From positions 1 to 7,615 of the forward strand of contig JBLHUT010000179.1 of assembly GCA_047629975.1 (NCBI GenBank): a stretch of DNA of 7,615 nucleotides. Reading direction: 5' to 3'. The first letter of the stretch is position 1, and each line of letters opens with the position of its first letter. A model generated the notes under the pieces. The model saw only the letters and a program-made list of their open reading frames with translations. It ran no database searches and was not told the DNA's origin. Source of the DNA: JBLHUT01 sp047629975. Its GTDB lineage: Bacteria > Pseudomonadota > Alphaproteobacteria > Rhodobacterales > Rhodobacteraceae. A program made the position numbers and the translations under genes. Shown piece by piece: positions 1 to 7,096 of this stretch.

Positions 1-1
1 T

Positions 2-3000
2 CCCGCCACAATCATGACAGACCCCGATATGGCCGATGCCACCTACATCGAGCCAATCACCCCCGAGATCGTCGCCAAGATCATCGAAAAAGAGCGCCCG
101 GATGCGCTTTTGCCGACGATGGGCGGACAGACCGGGTTGAACACATCGCTGGCGCTGGAAGAGAGTGGAGTTCTGGCCAGGTTCGGTGTCGAGATGATTG
201 GTGCGAAACGCCCTGCCATTGAAATGGCCGAGGACCGGAAGCTTTTTCGGGAGGCAATGGACCGGATCGGTCTTGAAAGTCCCAAGGCCACCATTGCGAC
301 CACTATCGAGGAATGTATGGCGGCGATCGATTATGTCGGTCTGCCCGCAATCATCCGTCCCGCCTTCACTTTGGGGGGCACTGGTGGCGGTGTTGCCTTC
401 AACAAGGCCGATTACGAGCATTTTTGCAAGTCGGGCCTTGATGCGTCGCCGGTCAACCAGATCCTGATCGACGAATCCCTTTTGGGCTGGAAAGAGTTCG
501 AGATGGAGGTCGTACGCGACTGTGCCGACAATGCGATCATCGTCTGTGCCATCGAAAACGTCGATCCGATGGGCGTCCACACAGGCGATTCGATCACTGT
601 CGCGCCTGCGTTGACGCTGACCGACAAGGAATACCAGATCATGCGCAACGGGTCTATTGCCGTGCTGCGCGAGATCGGGGTCGAAACCGGTGGCTCGAAC
701 GTGCAGTGGGCGGTGAACCCTGCCGATGGCCGCATGGTGGTCATCGAGATGAACCCGCGGGTGTCACGCTCTTCGGCGCTGGCCTCAAAGGCGACCGGCT
801 TTCCGATTGCCAAAATCGCGGCAAAGCTGGCGGTTGGGTATACGCTTGACGAGTTGGACAATGACATCACCAAAGTCACGCCAGCAAGCTTTGAGCCGAC
901 GATCGACTATGTCGTCACCAAGATCCCGCGCTTTGCCTTTGAAAAGTTCCCGGGCGCCGAACCATTCTTGTCGACAGCGATGAAATCGGTCGGCGAGGCG
1001 ATGTCGATCGGCCGGACGTTCCACGAATCGGTGCAAAAGGCATTGGCCTCGATGGAAACCGGGCTGACGGGCTTTGACGAGATCGCAATTCCGGGCGTTG
1101 GAGGAACTGATCCTGCCAGCGACAAGCCCGCCGTGATAAAGGCGCTCCACCTGCAAACGCCGGACCGGTTGCGGGTGATTGCACAGGCCATGCGGCACGG
1201 GCTGAGTGATAGCGAGATCGGGCTGGCGACGGCCTTTGATCCGTGGTTCCTTGCGCGGATCCGCGAGATCATCGACACCGAGGCACAAGTGCGTCGCACC
1301 GGATTGCCGCGCGACGAAGACGGATTGCGCGCGCTCAAGATGATGGGCTTTACCGATGCGCGGTTGGGCAAACTCACGGGGCGCGACGAAGACAACGTGC
1401 GCCGCGCCCGCCAGAACCTTGGTGTGGTGGCTGTGTTCAAGCGAATCGACACCTGTGCGGCTGAATTCGAGGCGCAGACGCCCTACATGTACTCCACCTA
1501 CGAGCATCCCGTGATGAACGAGGTCGAATGCGAGGCGCGCCCGTCGAATGCCAAAAAGGTCGTGATCCTCGGGGGCGGACCGAACCGCATCGGGCAGGGG
1601 ATCGAGTTTGACTACTGCTGTTGTCACGCCTGTTACGCGCTGACGGCGGCGGGTTACGAGACGATCATGATCAATTGTAACCCCGAAACCGTCAGCACCG
1701 ATTACGACACGTCCGACCGGCTGTATTTCGAACCGCTGACTTTCGAACACGTGATGGAGATTTTACGGGTTGAGCAGGAAAACGGCACCTTGCACGGTGT
1801 GATCGTGCAGTTCGGAGGTCAGACCCCGCTCAAGATCGCACAGGCCTTGCAGGACGAGGGCATCCCGATTTTGGGTACTTCGCCTGATGCCATCGACCTT
1901 GCCGAAGACCGCGAGCGTTTTCAAAAGCTGGTGCAGGACCTTGGCCTGTTGCAGCCTGTGAATGCGATTGCCTCGACCGATGCCGAGGCTTTTACCGCCG
2001 CTGGAAAAATCGGTTATCCGCTGGTGATCCGCCCGTCTTACGTTTTGGGGGGGCGCGCCATGGAAATCGTGCGTGATCTGCCGCAACTGGAGCGGTATAT
2101 CTCCGAGGCGGTTGTGGTGTCCGGCGACAGTCCTGTTTTGCTTGACCGTTACCTGTCGGGTGCGGTCGAGGTTGACGTTGATGCGCTGTGCGACGGCACG
2201 GACGTGCACGTGGCGGGCATCATGCAACACATCGAGGAAGCGGGCGTGCATTCAGGCGATAGCGCGTGTTCGCTGCCGCCCTATTCATTGTCGGCAGATA
2301 TCGTGGCAAGCCTGCGCGAGCAGACACGGGCGCTGGCGCTCGGGTTGAATGTTGTGGGCCTGATGAACGTGCAGTTCGCGGTAAAGGACGGCTTTATCTA
2401 CCTGATCGAGGTCAATCCACGGGCATCACGGACCGTGCCGTTCGTCGCAAAAGCCGTAGGCTCGCCTATTGCGGCCATTGCGGCGCGGGTTATGGCAGGC
2501 GCCAAATTGTCTGAATTCACGTTGGTTGATCCGCAGATCGACACCTACGCAGTCAAGGAGGCAGTCTTGCCGTTTGCGCGTTTCCCGGGTGTTGACACAT
2601 TGCTTGGGCCTGAAATGCGCTCCACCGGAGAGGTCATGGGATCGGATGCAAGCTTCCACCGGGCCTTTCTGAAGGCACAGATCGGGGCGGGCAATGACCT
2701 GCCGACGGGTGGTAAAGTGTTCATCTCGGTGCGCGAGTCCGACAAGACTGTGGAGTTGACCGAAATCGCGCAAACCCTGCACGGGCTTGGATTTGAAATT
2801 GTTGCGACACGTGGCACTGCGGCGTTCATCGCCGAGGCCGGTGTGCCGGTCGAGCTTGTGAACAAAGTCTACGAGGGACGTCCCAATATTGTCGACATGA
2901 TGAAAGACCGTCATATCGCGTTGGTCATGAATTCCACAGAAGGGGCGCAGGCAATCGAGGATTCGCGGTCGATGCGCAAGGTTGCGCTGATGGATAAAAT

Positions 3001-3097
3001 TCCCTATTTTACCACGCTTGCAGCCAGCCATGCAGCAGCTTTTGCGATGAAATCCCGCGAAGAAGGCGAAATCGAGGTGCGTGCGCTTCAGGAATGA
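2..3097 (+). CDS. carB: Carbamoyl-phosphate synthase large subunit (5'-partial)
   Basis: CarB makes carbamoyl phosphate from bicarbonate, ammonia (channelled from the CarA glutaminase) and two ATP, feeding arginine and pyrimidine synthesis in the cytosol. The reading frame is open to the window edge: codons 2-13 read PATI just before the Met at 14, matching the conserved NPATIMTDP stretch near residue 50 of E. coli CarB. The true start and about 50 residues therefore lie upstream, and the Met at 14 is internal. Numbering from that Met: the carboxyphosphate ATP-grasp domain holds IIRPAFTLGGTGGG (113-126), MEVVRD (164-169) and VIEMNPRVSRSSALASKATG (243-262). An oligomerisation region spans roughly 350-500. 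The second synthetase half starts at ILGGGPNRIGQG (518-529), with RPSYVLGGRAMEIV (673-686) and LIEVNPRASRTVPF (797-810). The MGS-like allosteric domain is about 900-1027 (RGTA 933-936, NKVYEGRPNIVD 950-961). The visible length fits the 1073-residue E. coli enzyme plus a few inserted residues. No frameshift is seen. Confidence 0.98.
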   Translation, partial: PATIMTDPDMADATYIEPITPEIVAKIIEKERPDALLPTMGGQTGLNTSLALEESGVLARFGVEMIGAKRPAIEMAEDRKLFREAMDRIGLESPKATIATTIEECMAAIDYVGLPAIIRPAFTLGGTGGGVAFNKADYEHFCKSGLDASPVNQILIDESLLGWKEFEMEVVRDCADNAIIVCAIENVDPMGVHTGDSITVAPALTLTDKEYQIMRNGSIAVLREIGVETGGSNVQWAVNPADGRMVVIEMNPRVSRSSALASKATGFPIAKIAAKLAVGYTLDELDNDITKVTPASFEPTIDYVVTKIPRFAFEKFPGAEPFLSTAMKSVGEAMSIGRTFHESVQKALASMETGLTGFDEIAIPGVGGTDPASDKPAVIKALHLQTPDRLRVIAQAMRHGLSDSEIGLATAFDPWFLARIREIIDTEAQVRRTGLPRDEDGLRALKMMGFTDARLGKLTGRDEDNVRRARQNLGVVAVFKRIDTCAAEFEAQTPYMYSTYEHPVMNEVECEARPSNAKKVVILGGGPNRIGQGIEFDYCCCHACYALTAAGYETIMINCNPETVSTDYDTSDRLYFEPLTFEHVMEILRVEQENGTLHGVIVQFGGQTPLKIAQALQDEGIPILGTSPDAIDLAEDRERFQKLVQDLGLLQPVNAIASTDAEAFTAAGKIGYPLVIRPSYVLGGRAMEIVRDLPQLERYISEAVVVSGDSPVLLDRYLSGAVEVDVDALCDGTDVHVAGIMQHIEEAGVHSGDSACSLPPYSLSADIVASLREQTRALALGLNVVGLMNVQFAVKDGFIYLIEVNPRASRTVPFVAKAVGSPIAAIAARVMAGAKLSEFTLVDPQIDTYAVKEAVLPFARFPGVDTLLGPEMRSTGEVMGSDASFHRAFLKAQIGAGNDLPTGGKVFISVRESDKTVELTEIAQTLHGLGFEIVATRGTAAFIAEAGVPVELVNKVYEGRPNIVDMMKDRHIALVMNSTEGAQAIEDSRSMRKVALMDKIPYFTTLAASHAAAFAMKSREEGEIEVRALQE

Positions 3098-3110
3098 GCC
3101 GCACCCCAAA

Positions 3111-3116
3111 GAGAGG
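3111..3116 (+). promoter_or_regulatory. Ribosome binding site of the KAS III-like gene
   Basis: GAGAGG lies 8 bases before the ATG at 3125 and is the only purine-rich Shine-Dalgarno match in the 27-base gap after carB. It supports the 3125 start, which also places the protein's N-terminus where related synthases begin. I see no room for a convincing promoter in this gap, so read-through from carB is likely. Confidence 0.6.
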
Positions 3117-3124
3117 GCCGACAG

Positions 3125-4261
3125 ATGTTCCAACCCGCAATCACCGGAAGCGGCGTGTTTACCCCAGCGCAGGCCATCTCGAACGACGAACTTGTTGCGG
3201 CGTTCAACGCGTATGCGGATGCGTATAATGCCGAAAATGCGGCGGCCATTGCGTCGGGAGAAAAGGAGGCTGTGTCACAGTCCTCCTCCGAATTCATCTT
3301 TAACGCGTCCGGCATCGAGCAACGCTATGTTGTCGACAAGAGCGGGGTTCTTGACCCGAATGTGATGCACCCGCTTTTGCGTGCACGCACGGATGACGAG
3401 CCGTCGCAAATGGCAGAGATGGGGCTTGATGCGTGCAAAAAGGCACTGGCACAGGCGGGGCGCAATGCGAGCGATGTCGATGCGGTCATCTGTGCCGCTT
3501 CCAACCACGAGCGCGCCTATCCGGCCATTGCGATCGAGATTCAACAATTGTTGGGCATCTCGGGGTTCGGTTTTGACATGAACGTGGCGTGTTCGTCGGC
3601 GACTTTCGGTATTCAGGCTGCTGCTGACATGATCCGCGCGGGCTCTATCCGATCTGCTTTGGTCGTCAATCCCGAGATTTGTTCGGCGCATCTGGAGTGG
3701 CGCGACCGCGATTGCCACTTTATTTTCGGTGATGTCGCCACGGCAGTCCTGATCGAGCGCGCCGAAGAGGCGACAGGTGCGCATTTTGTGATCCGTTCGA
3801 CCCGTTGCGCGACAGAGTTTTCCAACAATATCCGCAATAACAACGGCTTTTTGCGTCGCACGCGCGCGGGGCAGATGGAAGACCGCCGCGATATGCAGTT
3901 CATGCAAGAAGGCCGCAAGGTTTTCAAGCAGGTCCTGCCAATGGTCAGTGCGCATATTGCGGCACATATGAACGACAGCGACCTGAAGGCCACAGATTTG
4001 AAGCGGCTCTGGCTGCATCAGGCAAACAAGACGATGAACGATTTCATCGGCAAAAAGGTCCTGGGGCGGGTCCCTGCCCCCGAGGAACAGCCGAATATCC
4101 TTCAGGATTACGCAAATACCTCGTCGGCGGGCTCGATCATTGCCTTTAGCAAGTATTCCGATGACCTCGAACACGGTGATCTTGGCCTGATTTGTTCGTT
4201 TGGCGCGGGGTATTCTGTGGGCTCGGTGGTGTTGGAGCGGGTTGTGCCCACTGTGCCCTGA
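3125..4261 (+). CDS. Beta-ketoacyl-ACP synthase III-like enzyme (FabH family, PA3286-like)
   Basis: A 378-residue thiolase-fold condensing enzyme. The family condenses an acyl-CoA primer with malonyl-ACP to start fatty acid chains. The Cys-His-Asn triad is complete: Cys156 in NVACSSATFG (153-162), His298 in LHQAN (297-301), and Asn331 in YANTSSAGS (329-337). The C-terminal family signature SFGAGYSVGSVVLER is at 358-372. It is longer than housekeeping FabH (about 320 residues), mainly through an N-terminal insert around residues 25-85, and the sequence around Cys156 (GFGFDMNVACSSATFGIQ) recalls Pseudomonas aeruginosa PA3286. From memory, PA3286 uses medium-chain acyl-CoA from beta-oxidation to re-prime synthesis. 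Sharing that substrate is inference; acetyl-CoA or another primer is possible. It starts 27 bases after carB and is probably co-transcribed. Its stop codon directly abuts the stop of convergent tdk. Confidence 0.93.
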   Translation: MFQPAITGSGVFTPAQAISNDELVAAFNAYADAYNAENAAAIASGEKEAVSQSSSEFIFNASGIEQRYVVDKSGVLDPNVMHPLLRARTDDEPSQMAEMGLDACKKALAQAGRNASDVDAVICAASNHERAYPAIAIEIQQLLGISGFGFDMNVACSSATFGIQAAADMIRAGSIRSALVVNPEICSAHLEWRDRDCHFIFGDVATAVLIERAEEATGAHFVIRSTRCATEFSNNIRNNNGFLRRTRAGQMEDRRDMQFMQEGRKVFKQVLPMVSAHIAAHMNDSDLKATDLKRLWLHQANKTMNDFIGKKVLGRVPAPEEQPNILQDYANTSSAGSIIAFSKYSDDLEHGDLGLICSFGAGYSVGSVVLERVVPTVP

Positions 4262-4894
4262 TCAGGCAATGTCAGCGTCGTCTACCGCCAGTTTTGCTGC
4301 CACGGGGTCCTGTGGGGTGTCGCCCATCGCGGCTCGCCAATGGCGCCGGCACAGCGAGACATAGCGTTCGTTACCGCCGATCTCTACCTGGACACCGTCG
4401 CGCAGCACTTCGCCGGACTGGCTTTTGCGCACCACCATTGTCGCTTTTTTCCCGCAATGGCAAATTGTCCTGACTTCGCGCATTTCATCCGCCAGCGCCA
4501 AAAGTGTTGCAGAGCCGGGAAAAAGCTTGCCCTGAAAATCGACCCGCAAGCCGTAGCACATGATCGGCACGCCAAGGTCATCCACAGCACGCGCCAGTTG
4601 CCAGACCTGTTCTTGGGTCAGAAATTGTGCCTCGTCGATAAAAATGCACGCACAGGGGCCATTCTGCATCCGCGTTTTGATGCGGGTAAACATGTCATCG
4701 TGCGGGCGGAACACCTCGGATTTTGCACCGATCCCGATCCGCGAGCCGATCCGGCCTTCGCCCTCACGGTCATCGAACGCAGCCGTCAGCAGCAGTGTCT
4801 GCATGCCGCGTTCGTGATAATTGTGCGACGCCTGAAGCAGGATGGTCGATTTGCCTGCATTCATTGTGGAATAGTGAAAGTACAGTTTTGCCAT
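4262..4894 (-). CDS. tdk: Thymidine kinase (type II)
   Basis: Thymidine kinase phosphorylates thymidine (and deoxyuridine) to the monophosphate with ATP, in cytosolic pyrimidine salvage. The 210-residue protein aligns by eye along its length with E. coli Tdk. A P-loop STMNAGKST is at 9-17. The IDEAQFL motif (86-92) carries the likely catalytic base Glu88. CYGLRVDFQGKLFPGS is at 113-128. The structural zinc ligands appear as Cys145 and Cys147 (TICHCGKK), Cys182 and His185 (CRRH). The thymidine-binding segment GGNERYVS is at 173-180. The start is set by homology (MAKLYFHYS matches the family N-terminus); no clear Shine-Dalgarno sequence precedes it, so initiation may be weak. It is last in the minus-strand series, 81 bases after the hydroxyacid dehydrogenase, and ends flush against the convergent synthase gene. 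Confidence 0.97.
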   Translation of the reverse strand: MAKLYFHYSTMNAGKSTILLQASHNYHERGMQTLLLTAAFDDREGEGRIGSRIGIGAKSEVFRPHDDMFTRIKTRMQNGPCACIFIDEAQFLTQEQVWQLARAVDDLGVPIMCYGLRVDFQGKLFPGSATLLALADEMREVRTICHCGKKATMVVRKSQSGEVLRDGVQVEIGGNERYVSLCRRHWRAAMGDTPQDPVAAKLAVDDADIA

Positions 4895-4932
4895 GCTGGC
4901 GGGTTAGCGATTTGCGCGCTGCTGGGCAAGTC

Positions 4933-4967
4933 TCGAGGGGCAGGTTTTGCACCCCCCGAACTTTTTT
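4933..4967 (+). terminator. Candidate rho-independent terminator (plus strand) in the tdk upstream gap
   Basis: In the 81-base gap 4895-4975 the plus strand can fold TCG + GGGG (4933-4940, A4936 bulged) against CCCC + CGA (4953-4959) around a 12-base loop. Six T residues (4962-4967) follow two bases later. The T-run is on the plus strand, so it cannot serve the minus-strand dehydrogenase or tdk. It would stop plus-strand transcripts that had crossed tdk in antisense from the synthase gene. The stem is short and bulged, so the call is tentative. No good sigma-70-like promoter for tdk was recognised in this gap. Confidence 0.3.
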
Positions 4968-4975
4968 CACAGATG

Positions 4976-5932
4976 CTAGACAGGGTTTGGAAGGGGCTGT
5001 CCCGCTTTGAACGCCCGCAGGTTATCAAGCGCCATCTGCCCCATGTCCTCGCGGACCTCAAGGGCTGCGGTGCCCAGATGCGGCAGTAAAACAACGGTGT
5101 CCAGATCGATCAATGCTTGGGGGACCTTTGGTTCGAACTCGTACACATCCAGCCCTGCACCAGCGATCTTTCGGGCCTGAAGGGCGGCAATCAGGGCGGC
5201 CTCGTCGATCACATCACCGCGCGCAATATTCACCAGATGAGCGTGTGGCTGCATCGCGTCCAATTCTGCCGGTCCGATCAGGTGGTGCGTCGCAGCAGAC
5301 GCCGGTACAGCCGTGACGACCACGTCAGAGGCGGCCATAACCGCCAGCAGGCTGTCCAGTTGTTCGGCGGGCAATCCTGCATCGGTGCCGGCTGTGCGGC
5401 TGTGAAAAACAACCTTCATCCCGAATCCGAAATGGGCGCGTCGGGCAATCGCCTTGCCGATGCGGCCCATGCCCACCACTCCCAGCACCTTGCCAGACAT
5501 GTGCAGACCCAGCATTTGGGTCGGTTGCCAGCCCGTCCATTGACCCGCCCGCACAAGTCGTTCCCCTTCGGCGGCGCGCCGGCAACTCATCAACATCAGT
5601 GTCAGGGCGATATCGGCAGTCGCATCGGTAACGGCCCCGGGCGTGTTGCTGACGGCGATTCCGGCGGCTTTGGCTGCGGTCACGTCGATGTGATTGTACC
5701 CGACACCGAAATTTGCCAGCAGCCTGCACCGGTGGGGGGCGCCGTCAAAAGCAGCCGCACCGAACGCATCGCCCAACGTTGGCAGGATCAGGTCATAGTC
5801 CGCCAGAGCCGCACGAGCCTGTGCAATTGAAAAAGGCGTCGGGTTGTCACTGAGTGTGACGTCGAATTCGGCCTGCGCATCTTTCAGCACGCTGTCAGGC
5901 AGCCGCCGCGTGATCAAAAGTTTATTTGGCAT
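4976..5932 (-). CDS. D-2-hydroxyacid dehydrogenase (glyoxylate/hydroxypyruvate reductase type)
   Basis: A 318-residue member of the D-isomer-specific 2-hydroxyacid dehydrogenase family, which reduces 2-keto acids such as glyoxylate and hydroxypyruvate to D-hydroxyacids in the cytosol. The substrate domain contains NFGVGYNHIDV (74-84). The Rossmann dinucleotide motif GVVGMGRIGKAIARR is at 151-165. After the second strand comes FHSRT (176-180): the usual acidic residue of NAD enzymes is absent and a Ser-Arg pair is present, which favours NADP(H). The family catalytic residues are visible: Arg238 in NIARGD, Glu267 in EFEPKV, and His285 in LPHLGTAA. It most resembles GyaR/GhrB-type reductases, but the physiological keto acid cannot be read from sequence. 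The start overlaps the csaA stop by one base (TGATG) and has a good Shine-Dalgarno sequence, so translation is probably coupled to csaA. Confidence 0.94.
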   Translation of the reverse strand: MPNKLLITRRLPDSVLKDAQAEFDVTLSDNPTPFSIAQARAALADYDLILPTLGDAFGAAAFDGAPHRCRLLANFGVGYNHIDVTAAKAAGIAVSNTPGAVTDATADIALTLMLMSCRRAAEGERLVRAGQWTGWQPTQMLGLHMSGKVLGVVGMGRIGKAIARRAHFGFGMKVVFHSRTAGTDAGLPAEQLDSLLAVMAASDVVVTAVPASAATHHLIGPAELDAMQPHAHLVNIARGDVIDEAALIAALQARKIAGAGLDVYEFEPKVPQALIDLDTVVLLPHLGTAALEVREDMGQMALDNLRAFKAGQPLPNPV

Positions 5933-6267
5933 CAGTACATCCTTTCGCCCAATGGTACATCATGATCCGGGCGCAACAAAACAACGTCGCCTGCGGCGTC
6001 CGGAATGCCCAATACCAATACCTCTGACAGGAACTTTCCGATCTGTCGCGGTGGAAAATTCACGACTGCAAGAACTTGCTTCCCCACAATATTTTGCGGC
6101 GTGTAGTGCGCGGTAATCTGGGCCGAGCTTTTCTTTTCGCCGATGTCGTCGCCGAAATCGATCCAAAGCTTGATCGCGGGAACACGCGCTTCGGGATAGG
6201 CCTCTGCGCGGGTGACGCGTCCGGCGCGGATGTCGACCTTCAGGAAATCGTCAAACGTAATGCTCAT
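5932..6267 (-). CDS. csaA: CsaA-type tRNA-binding-fold chaperone
   Basis: A 111-residue stand-alone tRNA-binding (EMAPII-like OB-fold) protein, matching Bacillus subtilis CsaA (about 110 residues) along its length. Visible family blocks: DFLKVDIRAGRV (7-18), EARVPAIKLWIDFG (26-39), SSAQIT (47-52), VVNFPPRQIGKFLSEVLVLG (68-87) and GDVVLLRPD (93-101). In Bacillus, CsaA is described as a secretion-related chaperone that binds SecA and preproteins. The same fold binds tRNA in aminoacyl-tRNA synthetase appendages, so either role is possible in this organism. Its ATG overlaps the proC stop as ATGA (4 bases) with no strong Shine-Dalgarno sequence upstream, implying dependence on proC translation. 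Its own stop overlaps the dehydrogenase start. Confidence 0.93.
   Translation of the reverse strand: MSITFDDFLKVDIRAGRVTRAEAYPEARVPAIKLWIDFGDDIGEKKSSAQITAHYTPQNIVGKQVLAVVNFPPRQIGKFLSEVLVLGIPDAAGDVVLLRPDHDVPLGERMY
5940..5945 (-). promoter_or_regulatory. Ribosome binding site of the hydroxyacid dehydrogenase gene, inside csaA
   Basis: On the minus strand AAAGGA sits 7 bases before the ATG at 5932-5930, within the last codons of csaA. With the TGATG stop/start overlap it supports this start codon and re-initiation by ribosomes finishing csaA. Confidence 0.6.
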
Positions 6268-7079
6268 GCGCCCAACTCACGGCTGCGGTTGGCGGCTGCG
6301 GCCACGGTGCGGCGGATCAGGGGCGTCAGGCCGGTTTCCGAATCCATCAAAACGTCAAGCCCTGCCGCCGTGGTGCCGTTGGGCGAGGTAACATTAATTC
6401 GCAATTGTTCGGGCGTTTCAGATGCTTGTCGTGCCAACTCACCCGCGCCGCTGACAGTTGCCGCCGCCAGCCTTTGTGCAAGATGTTCCGGCAGGCCTTC
6501 GGCCTGCGCCGCCGCCGTAAGTGCCTCGATCAAGTGAAAGACATAGGCCGGCCCCGAGCCGGAAACTCCGGTCACGGCGTCCATCTGTGCCTCGCTGTCA
6601 AGCATGACCACGTCTCCGACGGCTGCCATCAACACAGTGCTCAAGGTCATCTGGTCAGCAGTGACGCAAGAATTGCCGACAAGTGCCGTTATCCCGCGTC
6701 CGACCGCAGCGGGTGTGTTTGGCATGGCTCTGATGATGGGTGTTGTCGCACCAAGTACAGATTCGTAATACCCGATCGATATGCCCGCCGCGACGCTGAC
6801 GAATAATGTGGAAGAGCCGCCCAAACGGCTAAGACCGGGAAGCGCATCAGCCATCATCTGCGGCTTTACTGCAATCAGTACAAGACCGGGGTTTGCCGGA
6901 ATTTCCCCGTTCAACTGTAGCCCCGCAATGGATTTCAGCCAATCAGAGGGTTTCGGTTCCAGTACAGTGATGGCCTGTGCTGGCAGTCCGCCGTCAAGCC
7001 AACCCGCAAGCATCGCCGACCCCATTTTACCGCACCCCAAAACGACCATTCCGGTCTGCGCCAGCCACTTCAAATCCAT
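6264..7079 (-). CDS. proC: Pyrroline-5-carboxylate reductase
   Basis: ProC catalyses the last step of proline synthesis, reducing 1-pyrroline-5-carboxylate to L-proline with NAD(P)H in the cytosol. Its 271 residues are close to the 269 of E. coli ProC. The N-terminal Rossmann motif is VVLGCGKMGSAMLAGWL (12-28), and the cofactor-domain AVKPQ is at 70-74. IRAMPNTPAAVGRG is at 116-129. The helical C-terminal dimer domain carries the family signature AVTGVSGSGPAYVF (168-181) and the substrate-side VTSPNGTTAAGLDVL (230-244). All motifs are intact. The start at 7079 has a good ribosome binding site and fits the family N-terminus. It leads the tightly overlapping set proC-csaA-dehydrogenase, 220 bases downstream of the ybjN-like gene. 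Why proline synthesis is coupled to these partners is not evident from the sequence. Confidence 0.97.
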   Translation of the reverse strand: MDLKWLAQTGMVVLGCGKMGSAMLAGWLDGGLPAQAITVLEPKPSDWLKSIAGLQLNGEIPANPGLVLIAVKPQMMADALPGLSRLGGSSTLFVSVAAGISIGYYESVLGATTPIIRAMPNTPAAVGRGITALVGNSCVTADQMTLSTVLMAAVGDVVMLDSEAQMDAVTGVSGSGPAYVFHLIEALTAAAQAEGLPEHLAQRLAAATVSGAGELARQASETPEQLRINVTSPNGTTAAGLDVLMDSETGLTPLIRRTVAAAANRSRELGA

Positions 7080-7085
7080 GCCGTA

Positions 7086-7091
7086 CCCCTT
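7086..7091 (-). promoter_or_regulatory. Ribosome binding site of proC
   Basis: On the minus strand AAGGGG lies 6 bases before the ATG at 7079-7077, a strong Shine-Dalgarno match that supports this proC start. Confidence 0.65.
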
Positions 7092-7096
7092 GTGCT

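Noticed and set aside
14..16. ATG at 14 as the carB start codon
   Set aside because: The frame is open to the window edge and the preceding codons encode PATI, part of the conserved CarB block. The Met is internal (about residue 55 of E. coli CarB).
480..1520. Extra residues in CarB relative to E. coli (for example around residues 497-507) as an unusual insertion
   Set aside because: Small length differences in this linker region are ordinary among alphaproteobacterial CarB proteins as far as I recall, and all catalytic and allosteric blocks are normal.
785..1750. 321-codon open frame on the minus strand inside carB
   Set aside because: It lies wholly antisense to intact, strongly conserved CarB sequence, has no recognisable domain, and is rich in Arg/His/Gln as expected for a GC-driven shadow frame.
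3275..4174. 299-codon open frame on the minus strand inside the synthase gene
   Set aside because: It is antisense to a complete KAS III with all catalytic motifs, and its composition and lack of any motif indicate a shadow.
4288..4330. Hairpin CCACGG/CTGTGG after the synthase stop as a terminator
   Set aside because: The stem is only six pairs with a G/T wobble and has no following T-run. It also lies in tdk coding sequence.
4895..4930. TTGCCC-17-TAACCC as a tdk promoter
   Set aside because: The -10 match is poor (two of six) and the element would lie only about ten bases from the start codon.
4340..5089. 249-codon plus-strand frame across tdk and the dehydrogenase 3' end
   Set aside because: It crosses two real minus-strand genes and an intergenic gap, shows no family motifs, and has no convincing ribosome binding site. 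If plus-strand RNA exists here it is more likely antisense than coding.
5117..5830. 237-codon plus-strand frame opposite the hydroxyacid dehydrogenase
   Set aside because: It is antisense to a gene with a complete catalytic set, with no motif of its own.
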